From JBBKXJ01 sp037969395 (lineage in GTDB: Bacteria > Pseudomonadota > Gammaproteobacteria > Pseudomonadales > JAUIET01): a stretch of DNA of 64,000 bases. Within the stretch, counting starts at the first letter, position 1. Each line of letters starts with the position of its first letter. Shown one piece after another: positions 17,284 to 26,413 of the stretch. The stretch covers positions 11,298-75,297 of the forward strand of contig JBBKXJ010000257.1 in assembly GCA_037969395.1 (NCBI GenBank). Reading direction: 5' to 3'. The position numbers and the translations under genes are program-made. The notes below the pieces were generated by a model. It saw only the letters and a program-made list of their open reading frames with translations. It had not been told where the DNA came from and made no database searches.

Positions 17284-17880
17284 CTAAAAGCTGACTTTAG
17301 GCGCTTCCTGGATGGCTTCAATATCGTCGTACTCCAACAAAGTGGCGTCTTCGGGATGACCAAACATGGCGGCAAACACGTTCGGTGGGAAGGTTTGTCG
17401 ATAGGTGTTATACGCCATAACTGAATCGTTATACGCCTGGCGGGAGAATGCGACTTTATTCTCGGTGGCGGTAAGCTCCTCGCTGAGCTGCATCATGTTT
17501 TGATTGGCTTTCAGATCAGGATACGCCTCCATCACCACGTTCAAGCGGCCCATGGCACTGCCCAACGCGGCTTCTGCTGCGCCAAGCTGTTGCATGGCCT
17601 GCGGGCTGCCGGGGTCGGCTGCCGCCGCCTGCAGGCCTGCCATGGCCTGGTTACGGGCGTTGGTCACAGCCTCCAGCGTTTCGCGCTCATGCGACAAGTA
17701 ACCTTTGGCAGTTTCAATCAGGTTTGGAATTAAATCATAGCGCCGCTTCAACTGTACTTCGATTTGTGAGAAGGCGTTTTTGAAACGGTTTTTTAGCGTG
17801 ACCAGTCGGTTATAAATTGTGACGACGTAAAACGCCAAACCGACGATGACGACTAGTAGAATAATTGTGGCTGTTCCCAT
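17284..17880 (-). CDS. lemA: LemA family protein
   Basis: A 198-residue protein with one N-terminal membrane helix (about 4-24) followed by a long helical domain. The family motifs NRFKNAFSQIEVQLKRRYDLIPNL and the YPDLKANQNMMQL stretch are clear. LemA proteins sit in the inner membrane with the N-terminus out; their molecular role is not settled. It is the first gene of a lemA-M48 protease-epimerase run on the minus strand and is divergent from the YpfJ-type peptidase. Confidence 0.92.
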   Translation of the reverse strand: MGTATIILLVVIVGLAFYVVTIYNRLVTLKNRFKNAFSQIEVQLKRRYDLIPNLIETAKGYLSHERETLEAVTNARNQAMAGLQAAAADPGSPQAMQQLGAAEAALGSAMGRLNVVMEAYPDLKANQNMMQLSEELTATENKVAFSRQAYNDSVMAYNTYRQTFPPNVFAAMFGHPEDATLLEYDDIEAIQEAPKVSF

Positions 17881-18152
17881 GATCCATCACTCTGTGGCGT
17901 TCGCATTATTGGCTCGCACGGTAGCATAATTGCAGCAAAAATCGTAAGCGTTATGCGCGACTTTTGGGGCAAGTTACCAGAACACGCGCGCAACGCTGCG
18001 TTTGGCTATGCCGAGTGACTTACATCCGGCGCCGATAAGGTCAGTCGTTAGTCAGACAATTTACGCAGCGTGTCGGCTAACATGAGCTGCAGCGTAACTG
18101 GGCATTTTCTGTTAGCATTTCCGTTCGATTATTTATTGTTGAGAGTAAAGCC

Positions 18153-19010
18153 ATGCGCTGGAAGTCAGTCCGCCGTAGCCAAAATGTAGAAGACCGGCGC
18201 GGCTCTCGTATATCGCGTAAGGCCAGTATTGGCGGTGGTGGACTCGGCATGCTGGTGTTAGCCCTGGTAGCCATGTACTTCGGCGTAGACCCCTCTGTTG
18301 TACTGCAAGGCGCGGGCAGCGGAACGGCGCCGCAGCAGAGCGAACAGCGCCAGCCACCACCGGCGGGGCAAGACGAATTGGTGGACTTCACCAAAGCAGT
18401 GCTGAGCACTACCGAAGACACCTGGAACAGTATTTTTAAGCAGCAGCTGAAGCGCCAGTACAAGGAGCCGACTCTCGTGTTGTTCAGCGGCTCGGTCAGT
18501 TCGGCCTGCGGCAATGCGTCAGCGGCAATGGGGCCTTTCTACTGCCCCGGCGACCAGCAAGTATATGTTGATCTGAGCTTTTACAGCGATTTGAAAAATC
18601 GATTTGGCGCACCGGGCGATTTTGCCCAGGCGTATGTGATCGCTCATGAAGTGGGACACCATGTGCAAACTCTGTTGGGAATTTCCGGCCAAGTTATGCA
18701 GCAACGGCAAAAGGTTAACGAAACAGCAGGCAATGCGCTGTCGGTACGGCAGGAACTACAAGCCGACTGCTTCGCCGGCGTGTGGGCTAACCGGGTGGCG
18801 CGCACCGACATTCTTGAAGAGAATGACCTGGAAGAGGGCTTGAACGCAGCCAGCGCTATCGGCGACGACCGCTTGCAAAAACAGAGCCGCGGTTATGTTA
18901 CGCCTGAATCTTTTACCCACGGCAGCTCGGCACAGCGTGTGAAATGGTTCAAAACCGGGCTGGAAACAGGAGATATGAACCAATGTGACACGTTTAGCTC
19001 TTCTGTTTAG
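18153..19010 (+). CDS. YpfJ-type neutral zinc metallopeptidase
   Basis: A 285-residue protein of the putative neutral zinc metallopeptidase family (YpfJ). Layout: basic N-terminus with the family hallmark RRSQNVEDRRG, one membrane helix at about 27-48, a Pro/Gln linker, then a periplasmic catalytic domain with HEVGHH (165-170) and the third zinc-ligand region LQADCFAGVW. Substrate unknown in the family. It is divergent from the lemA-M48 operon, giving two membrane-anchored HExxH proteases side by side. Confidence 0.92.
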   Translation: MRWKSVRRSQNVEDRRGSRISRKASIGGGGLGMLVLALVAMYFGVDPSVVLQGAGSGTAPQQSEQRQPPPAGQDELVDFTKAVLSTTEDTWNSIFKQQLKRQYKEPTLVLFSGSVSSACGNASAAMGPFYCPGDQQVYVDLSFYSDLKNRFGAPGDFAQAYVIAHEVGHHVQTLLGISGQVMQQRQKVNETAGNALSVRQELQADCFAGVWANRVARTDILEENDLEEGLNAASAIGDDRLQKQSRGYVTPESFTHGSSAQRVKWFKTGLETGDMNQCDTFSSSV

Positions 19011-19039
19011 CCGCCGTTTTCGGCCGTTTTTGTAGCAGA

Positions 19040-20131
19040 TTAATACGGTAATTTACGTCGTATCGTTTTAACCACCGGCATCTCCGGGTTATTGCCAGTC
19101 CTCCCCACCGTAAATAACGTAGAGTGGCTGCGCTCTATTTTTTCGATATCAATGGGGTTATCGTTAAATTGCAGTACCACTTCACGCGAACGGCCTACCA
19201 GCACCTTGAACGGTGATTTGCCGCTCAGCTGCAGGCTACCGCCCGCTGCTCTGACTTCAGCGATCAGGCGCTGCTGGTCGGCGTCATAAACCTCAACCCA
19301 ACAGTCTTTAGCAAACCTGAATGACAGTTCGTCGGCAGCCTGCACAGTATTCGTGTTTAGGTCGACGTCTGCATCGCCAGGGCTCTGATAGGTCGCCGCT
19401 ATCTCGGTCAGCTCGCCAGCGTCAGTTATATAGGCAATCGGAGCAACAGTGCTGGTTAGTACCGGCACCGCATTCGCCGGGTCAGGCTGGACCGTGGCAA
19501 CGGCCAGTACCGCATTATTGTCTCGAGCAACATCCTCGCCAGCAACAATTCCGCTGCCGACAGTAACCGGCGACTGACCCGCAACTTCAATTTTTGAATT
19601 CGTGGCGTTGTCATTGGTAGCTGTTTGCAAGCCGACCAACAGGCTATCGCGATATTCTGCCAACAGCGCACTAACCCGACTGGGCGTGGTAAATTGCAGC
19701 AGCACAAGCAGGCCCAATAGCAACGTCATGAGCATCAAAGCGCCGGTTAGCCAGCCGCCGAAAGATTGCAATTTAGTGGCGGGAATATCGGTACTTTGAT
19801 CAACGCCACGTTGCAGGCAGGTGCCCATTTGCCGATCATAGATGGCAACAATCGAGTCAGGGTTTAGCTGTACAAGATTGGCGTAATCGCGCAAATGTCG
19901 TCTCAGCAGATCATCGTTCGCGGCCGCTCTGTAGCGGTCTGCCTCTATTGCTCGCAGGTCGGTAACCATTAACTGTAGCTTTCGTGCCGCTTCTTTCTCG
20001 GTAATTTCCTGCGCTTCACGTGCATCGCGCAAGCGGCCACCAGCCGACTCTATAGAAGGCTGCGATACTGTCAGGCGGTTATTGACGCCGCTGATAGCGA
20101 ATGGATTTCCGGTTGCACGTCGCTTCGACAT
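19040..20131 (-). CDS. RodZ-like protein with Xre-type HTH and DUF4115
   Basis: A 363-residue bitopic protein. A cytoplasmic N-terminal helix-turn-helix (about 30-95, with GRLRDAREAQEITEKEAA) is followed by a membrane helix near 130-150, a long Ala/Thr-rich periplasmic linker and a C-terminal DUF4115 beta domain (FRFAKDCWVEVYD, then SPFKVLVG). This is RodZ architecture, a partner of MreB in rod-shape morphogenesis. RodZ normally lies between pilF and ispG; here it stands alone beside yaiI and the YpfJ peptidase, so this could be a relocated rodZ or a paralog. Confidence 0.82.
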   Translation of the reverse strand: MSKRRATGNPFAISGVNNRLTVSQPSIESAGGRLRDAREAQEITEKEAARKLQLMVTDLRAIEADRYRAAANDDLLRRHLRDYANLVQLNPDSIVAIYDRQMGTCLQRGVDQSTDIPATKLQSFGGWLTGALMLMTLLLGLLVLLQFTTPSRVSALLAEYRDSLLVGLQTATNDNATNSKIEVAGQSPVTVGSGIVAGEDVARDNNAVLAVATVQPDPANAVPVLTSTVAPIAYITDAGELTEIAATYQSPGDADVDLNTNTVQAADELSFRFAKDCWVEVYDADQQRLIAEVRAAGGSLQLSGKSPFKVLVGRSREVVLQFNDNPIDIEKIERSHSTLFTVGRTGNNPEMPVVKTIRRKLPY

Positions 20132-20277
20132 TAGCTTATTTCGCTGCAGATGCAGCGCAGAGTGTAAACCAGAAGAAAATCAGATTCATGGAAAATTACT
20201 GCAGTGGTTTGTCTAGCGTGCGATCGGCTATGTCCAGCGACCGAGCGATGCACATCGATCTGCTATCAGAAAGACGC

Positions 20278-20730
20278 TTAAAGGCGCGACAGCCGCGCCA
20301 GCAAACGGTCCAGCTGATTGGCAAAGGCCTGCCGGTCGCGCTGATCCAGAACTGCAGCGCCGGCGGTTTGTACACCGCTGCTGCGTAGATCATGCATAAA
20401 GTTGCGCTCGCTCAGGCGCTGCCCGATAGTCTCTTTTGAATACAGCTCGCCGCGCGGGTCGATGGCATGCGCGCCCTTAGCCACCACCTCGGCAGCCAGC
20501 GGAATATCAGCAGTAACAACAATATCGCCAGCGTTCGCCAGTTCGACAATTTTGTTGTCGGCTACGTCGAAGCCAGCCGGCACCTGCATGGCGTGCAGAT
20601 ACTTTGACTGTGGATGCTTGATATATTGGTTGGCAACCAGTGTGATGTGGACGTGCTCGCGAGTTGCGGCGCGAAATAGAATTTCCTTGATAACTTTCGG
20701 GCATGCATCGGCGTCTACCCAAATTTGCAT
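20278..20730 (-). CDS. YaiI/YqxD (DUF188) family protein
   Basis: A 150-residue protein matching the UPF0178/DUF188 family (MQIWVDADACPKVIKEIL at the start; VTADIPLAA and DPRGELY further on). The acidic WVDADACP motif suggests a PIN/NYN-like nuclease fold, but no activity has been established that I know of. It is the last clear gene before a 146-base gap to the RodZ-like gene on the same strand. Confidence 0.92.
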   Translation of the reverse strand: MQIWVDADACPKVIKEILFRAATREHVHITLVANQYIKHPQSKYLHAMQVPAGFDVADNKIVELANAGDIVVTADIPLAAEVVAKGAHAIDPRGELYSKETIGQRLSERNFMHDLRSSGVQTAGAAVLDQRDRQAFANQLDRLLARLSRL

Positions 20731-20758
20731 GCTTTTTCCTCCATTTTTTTACTTACGC

Positions 20759-21016
20759 TTAATCCTCTTTCTTCAGTAGCTCTTGTCGTTCGCGTTCGTA
20801 TTCCTCGTAACTTTTACTGGCTAGGCGTTCGCATTCTTCCTGCTGTGACACGGGCTTCTTTTGACAGTCCAATTGATTGTTGTTTTGTAGCGTTGCATAG
20901 ACATCTCGATTACTACAAGCTGCCATACTAATGCCGACTACGCCGATAAGTACTACGTAGTATTTCACTATTTCAACCCTCATACTCGTGACCACTGAGA
21001 CTAACCGATCGCGCAT
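20759..21016 (-). CDS. Small hypothetical lipoprotein
   Basis: An 85-residue product if started at the ATG that overlaps the upstream stop as TAATG (translational coupling). A second ATG at 20983 gives 74 residues with a more normal signal peptide. A hydrophobic stretch ends in the lipobox GISMAAC, predicting a lipid-anchored protein. The mature part is short, hydrophilic, contains two Cys (LDCQKKP, EECERL) and ends in a charged helix (YERERQELLKKED). I do not recognise a family. It probably belongs to the same transcript as the DUF1631 gene. Confidence 0.6.
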   Translation of the reverse strand: MRDRLVSVVTSMRVEIVKYYVVLIGVVGISMAACSNRDVYATLQNNNQLDCQKKPVSQQEECERLASKSYEEYERERQELLKKED

Positions 21017-22662
21017 TACTCGGCAAACGCCACTTCCGTCTCCAGGCTGCGTACTGCGAGCCGATGGAAGTGCATCAACTGCAGCAAAAACTGCTTTATT
21101 TCTCTCTCATCTATTTTGCACGCGACCAGGCTTTGTCGTACAGGCGTTCCAATGGTGGTAAATTCCAGCACATCATCGAGACTGGTCGGCGCGACGTAGG
21201 TGAGAATTTCATCCACCAGGGCCAGGGTTTGTGTCGGCTGCACGTTGTGGGTAGCGGCATTCAGGTATTGGTCCGCCATATAGTTCATCCATGGGCCCGC
21301 CAGAAACAACCTGACCGCTTCGGGTACCGGCTGCGGATGCTGGGTCAACTTGCTGCGGATGACATGACTAACGTGTTGCTTCCAGCCGTCAAGGTGCCTT
21401 AAGCCGCTGCGCTGCAGACGCAGGTTTTTTACTCGCCTGGCGACTTGCCGCTCATGTTGCCGCAGCGAAGCGCTAAATCGAAACGCGGCATCGGCAAAGG
21501 TTTCGCGGTTGGGTTGGTCTGCCTCTGTTATGCGCCGCACGACGGCCTTCATTTCCAGCACCAGCGCCGACTTCTGCAAGTCGTCGGCTTCTTCCTGATA
21601 AATTTTGCACGCCTTTGCCAGGCCATTCAGCAGATGCTTAGCCGGGTGTTGGTCGGCATCAGCAAAGCTTGAATCGTCCGACGCCAACTGCACGTAGGGC
21701 AAGTAAAGGTCACTGAACAGGTTGACCAGATGTTCGCTTAGCGAGCGCTTGTCGAGAAAGCCACTAAACAAGTAGTTCACATAGTCGACCGGTTGTGCCG
21801 TAGTGCTGGCAGCGGCTTCGTTGGCGACAGCGGGCGCTGCAGGATCAACTGATGGCACAGCTACGTCGCTGGCGAGTGGCAATGCTGCGGTAGTCGCCGC
21901 CTCCAGTTGCCGCTCAAGGTCCGGGTCAAGCTCAAATTCCGGTTCGGGTTCCGATGGCAACACTATTTCCGGTTCGACCTGATTAGCGCGTAACAAATTC
22001 GCCGCCGCACCGCTATCTTCGCCGTAGCCATCAGTTACGGCGAGAACATCTACCGTGGATTCATCGACGGCGGGCGCCAGGTTGGATTCGCCGCCAAGAT
22101 ACTGGTCAATATCCGCGTAGAGTACGCCCAGGTGGTGCAGGAATTCGGCATCAAAGACCTTTAAAGCGACCACGCGAGTATGCAGATTCCAGAACAAATT
22201 TTGTGCCGCAGTTTCCAGCGCCAGCGCAAAATGCACCGGTGCCAGCGGATTAGTGCCAAGCTCGATCGCGCAGCCGGTGATTAGCGCGAGGCGCTGGTTT
22301 ATGCTGGTCAGCAACTCGGTAAAACGCTGTTCGGCGGCTGACAGCATGGCGGGTAGCGCAAGATCGCCCATCACGGCGTCATGCGTTGTTTCGGTAAACT
22401 CAAGTAGCGCGGCGTCGTAATCAAGCAAGTCTAGAAAATCGACGAATGTATGCTGAATCGAGCGCTTAAACGCTGCCAGAAACTCTGCGTGGGCTGTTTG
22501 CGGTAAGGGCGCAAGCGTCAGGGCGTTGACTTCCTCCGGCTGGCTTTGCTCGGGCGTGTTCATGCCTGTCAGCTGGTCGAGAAAAACACCAAGACGATCG
22601 TCGCAAAACGCGTGCGTCATTTGTTGCAATTCCTGCAGCTGTATTTTTTTTTCTTGTTCCAT
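21016..22662 (-). CDS. DUF1631 family protein
   Basis: A 548-residue soluble protein. The family pattern is visible in FTELLTSINQRLALITG, the FDAEFLHHLGVLYADIDQYL region and the C-terminal AVRLFLAGPWMNYMADQYL block. DUF1631 proteins are usually over 700 residues; this one is shorter, with an acidic Pro/Ala/Glu-rich linker in the middle (about 215-295). Its function is unknown; the family is common in Pseudomonas-like bacteria and has been linked to surface and c-di-GMP-related phenotypes only loosely. It is divergent from the MATE exporter. Confidence 0.75.
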   Translation of the reverse strand: MEQEKKIQLQELQQMTHAFCDDRLGVFLDQLTGMNTPEQSQPEEVNALTLAPLPQTAHAEFLAAFKRSIQHTFVDFLDLLDYDAALLEFTETTHDAVMGDLALPAMLSAAEQRFTELLTSINQRLALITGCAIELGTNPLAPVHFALALETAAQNLFWNLHTRVVALKVFDAEFLHHLGVLYADIDQYLGGESNLAPAVDESTVDVLAVTDGYGEDSGAAANLLRANQVEPEIVLPSEPEPEFELDPDLERQLEAATTAALPLASDVAVPSVDPAAPAVANEAAASTTAQPVDYVNYLFSGFLDKRSLSEHLVNLFSDLYLPYVQLASDDSSFADADQHPAKHLLNGLAKACKIYQEEADDLQKSALVLEMKAVVRRITEADQPNRETFADAAFRFSASLRQHERQVARRVKNLRLQRSGLRHLDGWKQHVSHVIRSKLTQHPQPVPEAVRLFLAGPWMNYMADQYLNAATHNVQPTQTLALVDEILTYVAPTSLDDVLEFTTIGTPVRQSLVACKIDEREIKQFLLQLMHFHRLAVRSLETEVAFAE

Positions 22663-22899
22663 AGATCATTTCTTGTTGGCAGTGGTCGGCGACGCGGCAG
22701 GCAAATGTTGCGCTGGATCGTCTCACAAAAACCGCAAAGGCAAACTTACACAGCGCGAGCGCGGTGCACGAACAGCAATTTGCGCTGCGTTAACACGCCA
22801 TCGATTGTACGTTATTTGACCGGCCATTATACCCAACCGGATGGTGTATGCTTGCCAGGCTTGCAGTTTTTGCTGCAACACATCAGCAGGGAAATATGC

Positions 22900-24237
22900 T
22901 TGGACGACGATGCCGTGCTCTTCAAACCTGCTAGCGTCTGGACGCTGGCCTGGCCCAGCATTATCGCAAATTTATGTAATGCATTGGTCAACATCAGTCA
23001 TATAAAAATAATTGGCGCACTGGGTACCACGGCAGTGGCCGCCGTCACCACCAACCAGCGCTTTTTTTTCTTCTTGATGGCCGTATTAATGGGTTTGTCC
23101 GCCGCGACGACGGCAACGGTGTCACGCTCATGGGGTGCCCGTCAGCCTGCTCTGGCAGCCAGCTATACCTGGAATGCGGTATGGATTGCGGTGGCGCTAA
23201 CTGCCATCATCAGCCTTGTTGTGTTCTTGTTTCCAGCGTTTTTTGTGGCACCGTTTCATCTGGAGGCCGAGGCGGCCGCCTATGCGGCGTTATTGATTCG
23301 CTGGATCAGTGTTTTCAATATGCTGTTCGCGGTTGGCATGATACTCACTACCGCGCTGCGTGCGACCGGCAACGTGATCAGCCCAATGATCTACACAGCG
23401 ATACTTACCGCCACCAACGGCACGCTGGTGTACGCGTTTACCTACGGCAAAGTGGGTCTGCCGTCATTGGGCATCCTCGGTATGCCGGCCGGCATTGGTG
23501 TGGCAACGGTTATTGTCAATGGCGCGCTCATCTACCTGTGGCTTAGCGGGCGGCTGTCGCTGGCATCGGGCCATCGCACTGGTATGAACCGCGGTCAGGC
23601 ACGCGAACTGGCGGATATCGGTCTGCCGGCGGCGCTGGAGCAGGGGCTGGTGCAGGGTGGTTTTCTGATCTTTCTGGCGCTGGTTGCAGGTTTCGGCACC
23701 GCTCCCTATGCAGCGTATGGCGTCGGCGTATCGCTGCTGACGGTATCGATTGTGGTCGGCTTTGGCTTTAGCATCGCCGGTGCGACGCTGGTTGGTCAGT
23801 ATATCGGCGCTAAACAGCCGGACATGGCGTACAAAAGTGGCTGGCGTGCGACTGGCCTGGCGGTGGCGACCATGACCGGTATTGCCGTGCTCATCGCTTT
23901 TTGGGCAGAGCCGATCGCCCGTTTTTTGGTTGACGACGATGAGGTGGTAGCGCACACAGTGCTATTTATCTACATTCTGGCAGCGATACACCCGCTAATG
24001 GGCATTGAGCTGACGCTGGCCGGTGCATTGCGCGGCGCGGGCGATACCCGCTTTCCCTTGTTCAGCTCACTCTGCGGGCTGGTGTTTGGCCGCATCGGTT
24101 TGGCCTGGTTGTTTGTGTCGCTCGACCTGTCGGTGGTTTGGGTTTACTGCTCATTGGCAGGTGAGTACCTCATTAAGGCGAGCCTGATTACATGGCGGTA
24201 TCAGTCGGGTGCCTGGTTGAAACGGCGAGTGCTGTGA
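22900..24237 (+). CDS. MATE family efflux transporter
   Basis: A polytopic inner-membrane protein of the MatE/DinF type, expected to export cationic compounds in exchange for Na+ or H+. I place the start at TTG 22900 (AGGGA upstream), which gives 445 residues, the normal family size. The frame stays open to 22546 but that extension is hydrophilic and overlaps the divergent DUF1631 promoter. Twelve hydrophobic segments can be traced, starting with VWTLAWPSIIANLCNALVN. The two halves are related. No regulator adjoins it, and the substrate cannot be predicted. Confidence 0.88.
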   Translation: MDDDAVLFKPASVWTLAWPSIIANLCNALVNISHIKIIGALGTTAVAAVTTNQRFFFFLMAVLMGLSAATTATVSRSWGARQPALAASYTWNAVWIAVALTAIISLVVFLFPAFFVAPFHLEAEAAAYAALLIRWISVFNMLFAVGMILTTALRATGNVISPMIYTAILTATNGTLVYAFTYGKVGLPSLGILGMPAGIGVATVIVNGALIYLWLSGRLSLASGHRTGMNRGQARELADIGLPAALEQGLVQGGFLIFLALVAGFGTAPYAAYGVGVSLLTVSIVVGFGFSIAGATLVGQYIGAKQPDMAYKSGWRATGLAVATMTGIAVLIAFWAEPIARFLVDDDEVVAHTVLFIYILAAIHPLMGIELTLAGALRGAGDTRFPLFSSLCGLVFGRIGLAWLFVSLDLSVVWVYCSLAGEYLIKASLITWRYQSGAWLKRRVL

Positions 24238-24267
24238 CGCGGCTAAGGGGGCACGAACGCGAACGCT

Positions 24268-25074
24268 TCAACTTTTGATATTGGCCTGCAGGGCCGGCAT
24301 ATGCGCGCGCTTCAGCTTGCGCATGCCACCCAGCCAACGATCGTAGTCGGCACTCTTGCGCTGAAAATAGCCGGCAACGTCCGGGTGGGGCAGCAACAGG
24401 AAAGTTTCCTCCGCCAATCCCTGCACGACGCAATCGGCAACTACGTCGGCGCCAATAATGCCATCGTCCCCTGCCGGTCCGCCGCCCTCAAGACCTGCGA
24501 CCATTCGGGTTGCCACGGCTTGAGGGCACAGTACCGATACTTTGATGCCCTCGTCGCCATGCGTGATGGCCAGCGATTCGGCAAATCCAAGCGCGGCGTG
24601 TTTGGTGGTTGAGTACGCCGCAGAGCCAATCTGGCTAAGCAGACCGGCAGCAGAAACAGTGTTGAGAAAGTAGCCCTCACCGCGCGCGCGCATGGCGGGT
24701 AACGCGGCGCGGGCTGCGAACATATGCGCTAACACGTTTATTTCCCATATTTTTTGCCAGTGCGCATTGTCCAGTGAGGTTGCGCTCCAATCAGGTAGGT
24801 CGGGGTAAAATACGCCGGCATTGGAACACAGCAGGTCGATCTGTCCGAATTGCTCTTCAGTGGCGGCAACCATGCGTTGAATGTCTGTCTCTTTACTGAC
24901 GTCAACCGCCATGGCAACGCCGTCAATCGCGGCAGCGACGGATGCGGCGTTGGTATATTCAACATCGGCTACCACTACCGCACGCGCCTGCTCTGCGGCG
25001 AAACGTTCGCACAGCGCCTTACCTATGCCGTTAGCACCACCGGTCACCAGCACGACTTTATCTTTCAATTGCAT
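24268..25074 (-). CDS. Short-chain dehydrogenase/reductase (SDR)
   Basis: A 268-residue classical SDR. The NAD(P)-binding motif TGGANGIG is at residues 11-18, followed by the acidic DVEYTN turn that favours NAD, the NAG motif (CSNAGVF), and the catalytic Ser and Tyr-x3-Lys (YSTTKHAA). The substrate cannot be assigned. It converges with the MATE gene, with 30 bases between stops. Confidence 0.9.
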   Translation of the reverse strand: MQLKDKVVLVTGGANGIGKALCERFAAEQARAVVVADVEYTNAASVAAAIDGVAMAVDVSKETDIQRMVAATEEQFGQIDLLCSNAGVFYPDLPDWSATSLDNAHWQKIWEINVLAHMFAARAALPAMRARGEGYFLNTVSAAGLLSQIGSAAYSTTKHAALGFAESLAITHGDEGIKVSVLCPQAVATRMVAGLEGGGPAGDDGIIGADVVADCVVQGLAEETFLLLPHPDVAGYFQRKSADYDRWLGGMRKLKRAHMPALQANIKS

Positions 25075-25273
25075 ATTAATCCCTCCAGGCTTGACGATCC
25101 TGAGCCACCGCTATGATCGCAGTCGGGCATAGTCGCACCGCCACGTGCTTCATGCAATCGGTCAGGCAGAACCACAGGCGCCACGCTGAGTGCGCACAAC
25201 TTTAAAAAACAGTTACCGAAGCTGCGGACGCCCAAGGGCACGTCTATTAATTGATTATGTTTATAGCGCCCAT

Positions 25274-25302
25274 AAAAAAGCCTCGACTAGCGAGGCTTTT
25301 TT
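25274..25302 (-). terminator. Bidirectional rho-independent terminator
   Basis: AAAAAAGCCTCG and CGAGGCTTTTTT form a perfect 12-bp arm pair around the five-base loop ACTAG. It lies 24 bases past the stop of the PEP-CTERM gene, on that gene's minus-strand reading. It has T-runs on both strands. Confidence 0.9.
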
Positions 25303-25325
25303 GGTTGCTGGGGCAGATTGGCGAG

Positions 25326-25766
25326 CTAGCGTTTGTGATTCAACCGGCGCCGTGCCAGGCCCAGACCAACCAGGCCCAAGCCGAGTAATGCCAAACTGCC
25401 AGGCTCTGGAACACTGGCCGGATCACCGTCAGCATAGCTATTCGCCCACAAGCTGGAACTCTCCAGTATAAAATCGCCGCGCAGCGACTCAACAGTCTTA
25501 GACAACAAGCCGGTCAAATTTAGCGAGGCCCAGCCAAACAGGGTCTCTTCGGTGGTAATGTCTGATGCGGTAAATGACGCACGATCGCCAATTAATTCTG
25601 GCTGGCTAACGTACACCCATTTGCGCTCGCGATCACCGTCGTCGCGGATAACGACCGACATTCCGTAGTTCCCGAAATCGATACTATCTTGCCAGGACAT
25701 TGGGATTGCTAGCGCCGCAATCGGCGTCATTAAAAGGCATAGCGCGAACGCGCAAATTTTTTTCAT
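25326..25766 (-). CDS. Short PEP-CTERM sorting-signal protein
   Basis: A 146-residue exported protein. Signal peptide at 1-20 (ending PIAALA), a short beta-rich passenger of unknown role, and a C-terminal tripartite PEP-CTERM tag: VPEPGSLALLGLGL, a hydrophobic segment and ARRRLNHKR. Such tags are cut by exosortase and go with exopolysaccharide production in Gram-negative biofilm formers. No exosortase is in this window, so it must act in trans. The start at 25766 avoids an unsupported extension to 25808. A sigma-54-type promoter lies about 120 bases upstream and a strong terminator follows, so it is a single-gene unit. Confidence 0.85.
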   Translation of the reverse strand: MKKICAFALCLLMTPIAALAIPMSWQDSIDFGNYGMSVVIRDDGDRERKWVYVSQPELIGDRASFTASDITTEETLFGWASLNLTGLLSKTVESLRGDFILESSSLWANSYADGDPASVPEPGSLALLGLGLVGLGLARRRLNHKR

Positions 25767-25885
25767 GGTGTTGCTCCTTGGTTTGCAACCCGGCGGTACA
25801 GAGCACAATTGCTACTGCTTTACCCCAGCCGCTCAATCTGGTTGTTTTTTATTTGATTAATTGTTTGAGATGCGGGACATCAGTT

Positions 25886-25901
25886 AGCAACCTGCACGCC
25901 A
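25886..25901 (-). promoter_or_regulatory. Candidate sigma-54 promoter of the PEP-CTERM gene
   Basis: On the minus strand TGGCGTGCAGGTTGCT matches the -24/-12 consensus TGGCACG-N4-TTGCW at all but two positions, with the essential GG and GC exactly ten bases apart. It predicts transcription from about 25875 and a leader of about 110 bases. PEP-CTERM genes in proteobacteria are often driven by RpoN with the PrsK/PrsR system, which supports the call. Confidence 0.6.
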
Positions 25902-25902
25902 A

Positions 25903-26413
25903 GAATAATTCTATATTACATTCAATCACTTAGATAGAAACTGCTCGTGAGTCGATGAAAAGTGTTAATTATTCCGTCTATTTATGCCGGATTATTTACT
26001 TTTTCCGTGCTAGAAGGATTGTGAGACAACTTTTAATGCTCCGTTGGTCTGAAAAGATGCGTGTCTATAACTCTTAAGTATTAGTAAGCCTTGAGTTTTC
26101 GGCCGAACGGACTTGTCAAGTACCATAACTGCTGAGAAGGCGTTCCCAAAAGTTGTAAAAAAACCTGACAAATTACCGTTTTAGTTGAGAACTATTCTAC
26201 ATTCACCTTGGCAGACGTGGTCCGCTGCGGATCAGTGCGAAAATCACGCCCAGTGGTTATTGTTCGCAATGGCAATAAATCGCCGGCAAAGTTTGCCACT
26301 CCCGTCGGCTGCGCCAACTTAAGCTGTGATACTCTTCGCCGCTTGGGGCTGACTACTTTGATCTATCGGATCAAAGGTAACGCACGTTTTAGAATTCACG
26401 GTGGTATCGTATT
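25903..26413. other. AT-rich intergenic region upstream of gshA
   Basis: Five hundred bases without a convincing gene. Open frames here are short, lack ribosome sites and have no recognisable protein. It is clearly more AT-rich than its surroundings in the first 300 bases. The only structure I can define is the inverted repeat at 26357-26375, listed separately. Confidence 0.5.
26357..26375. promoter_or_regulatory. Inverted repeat upstream of gshA
   Basis: TTTGATC-TATCG-GATCAAA is a perfect 7-bp dyad with a five-base centre, 38 bases before the gshA start. It resembles an operator. The half-sites recall FNR/CRP-type sites but the spacing is three bases too long for FNR. Confidence 0.4.

Noticed and set aside
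22546..22899. 118-residue extension of the MATE protein
   Set aside because: It is hydrophilic, overlaps the divergent DUF1631 gene and does not fit the family; 22900 gives normal length.
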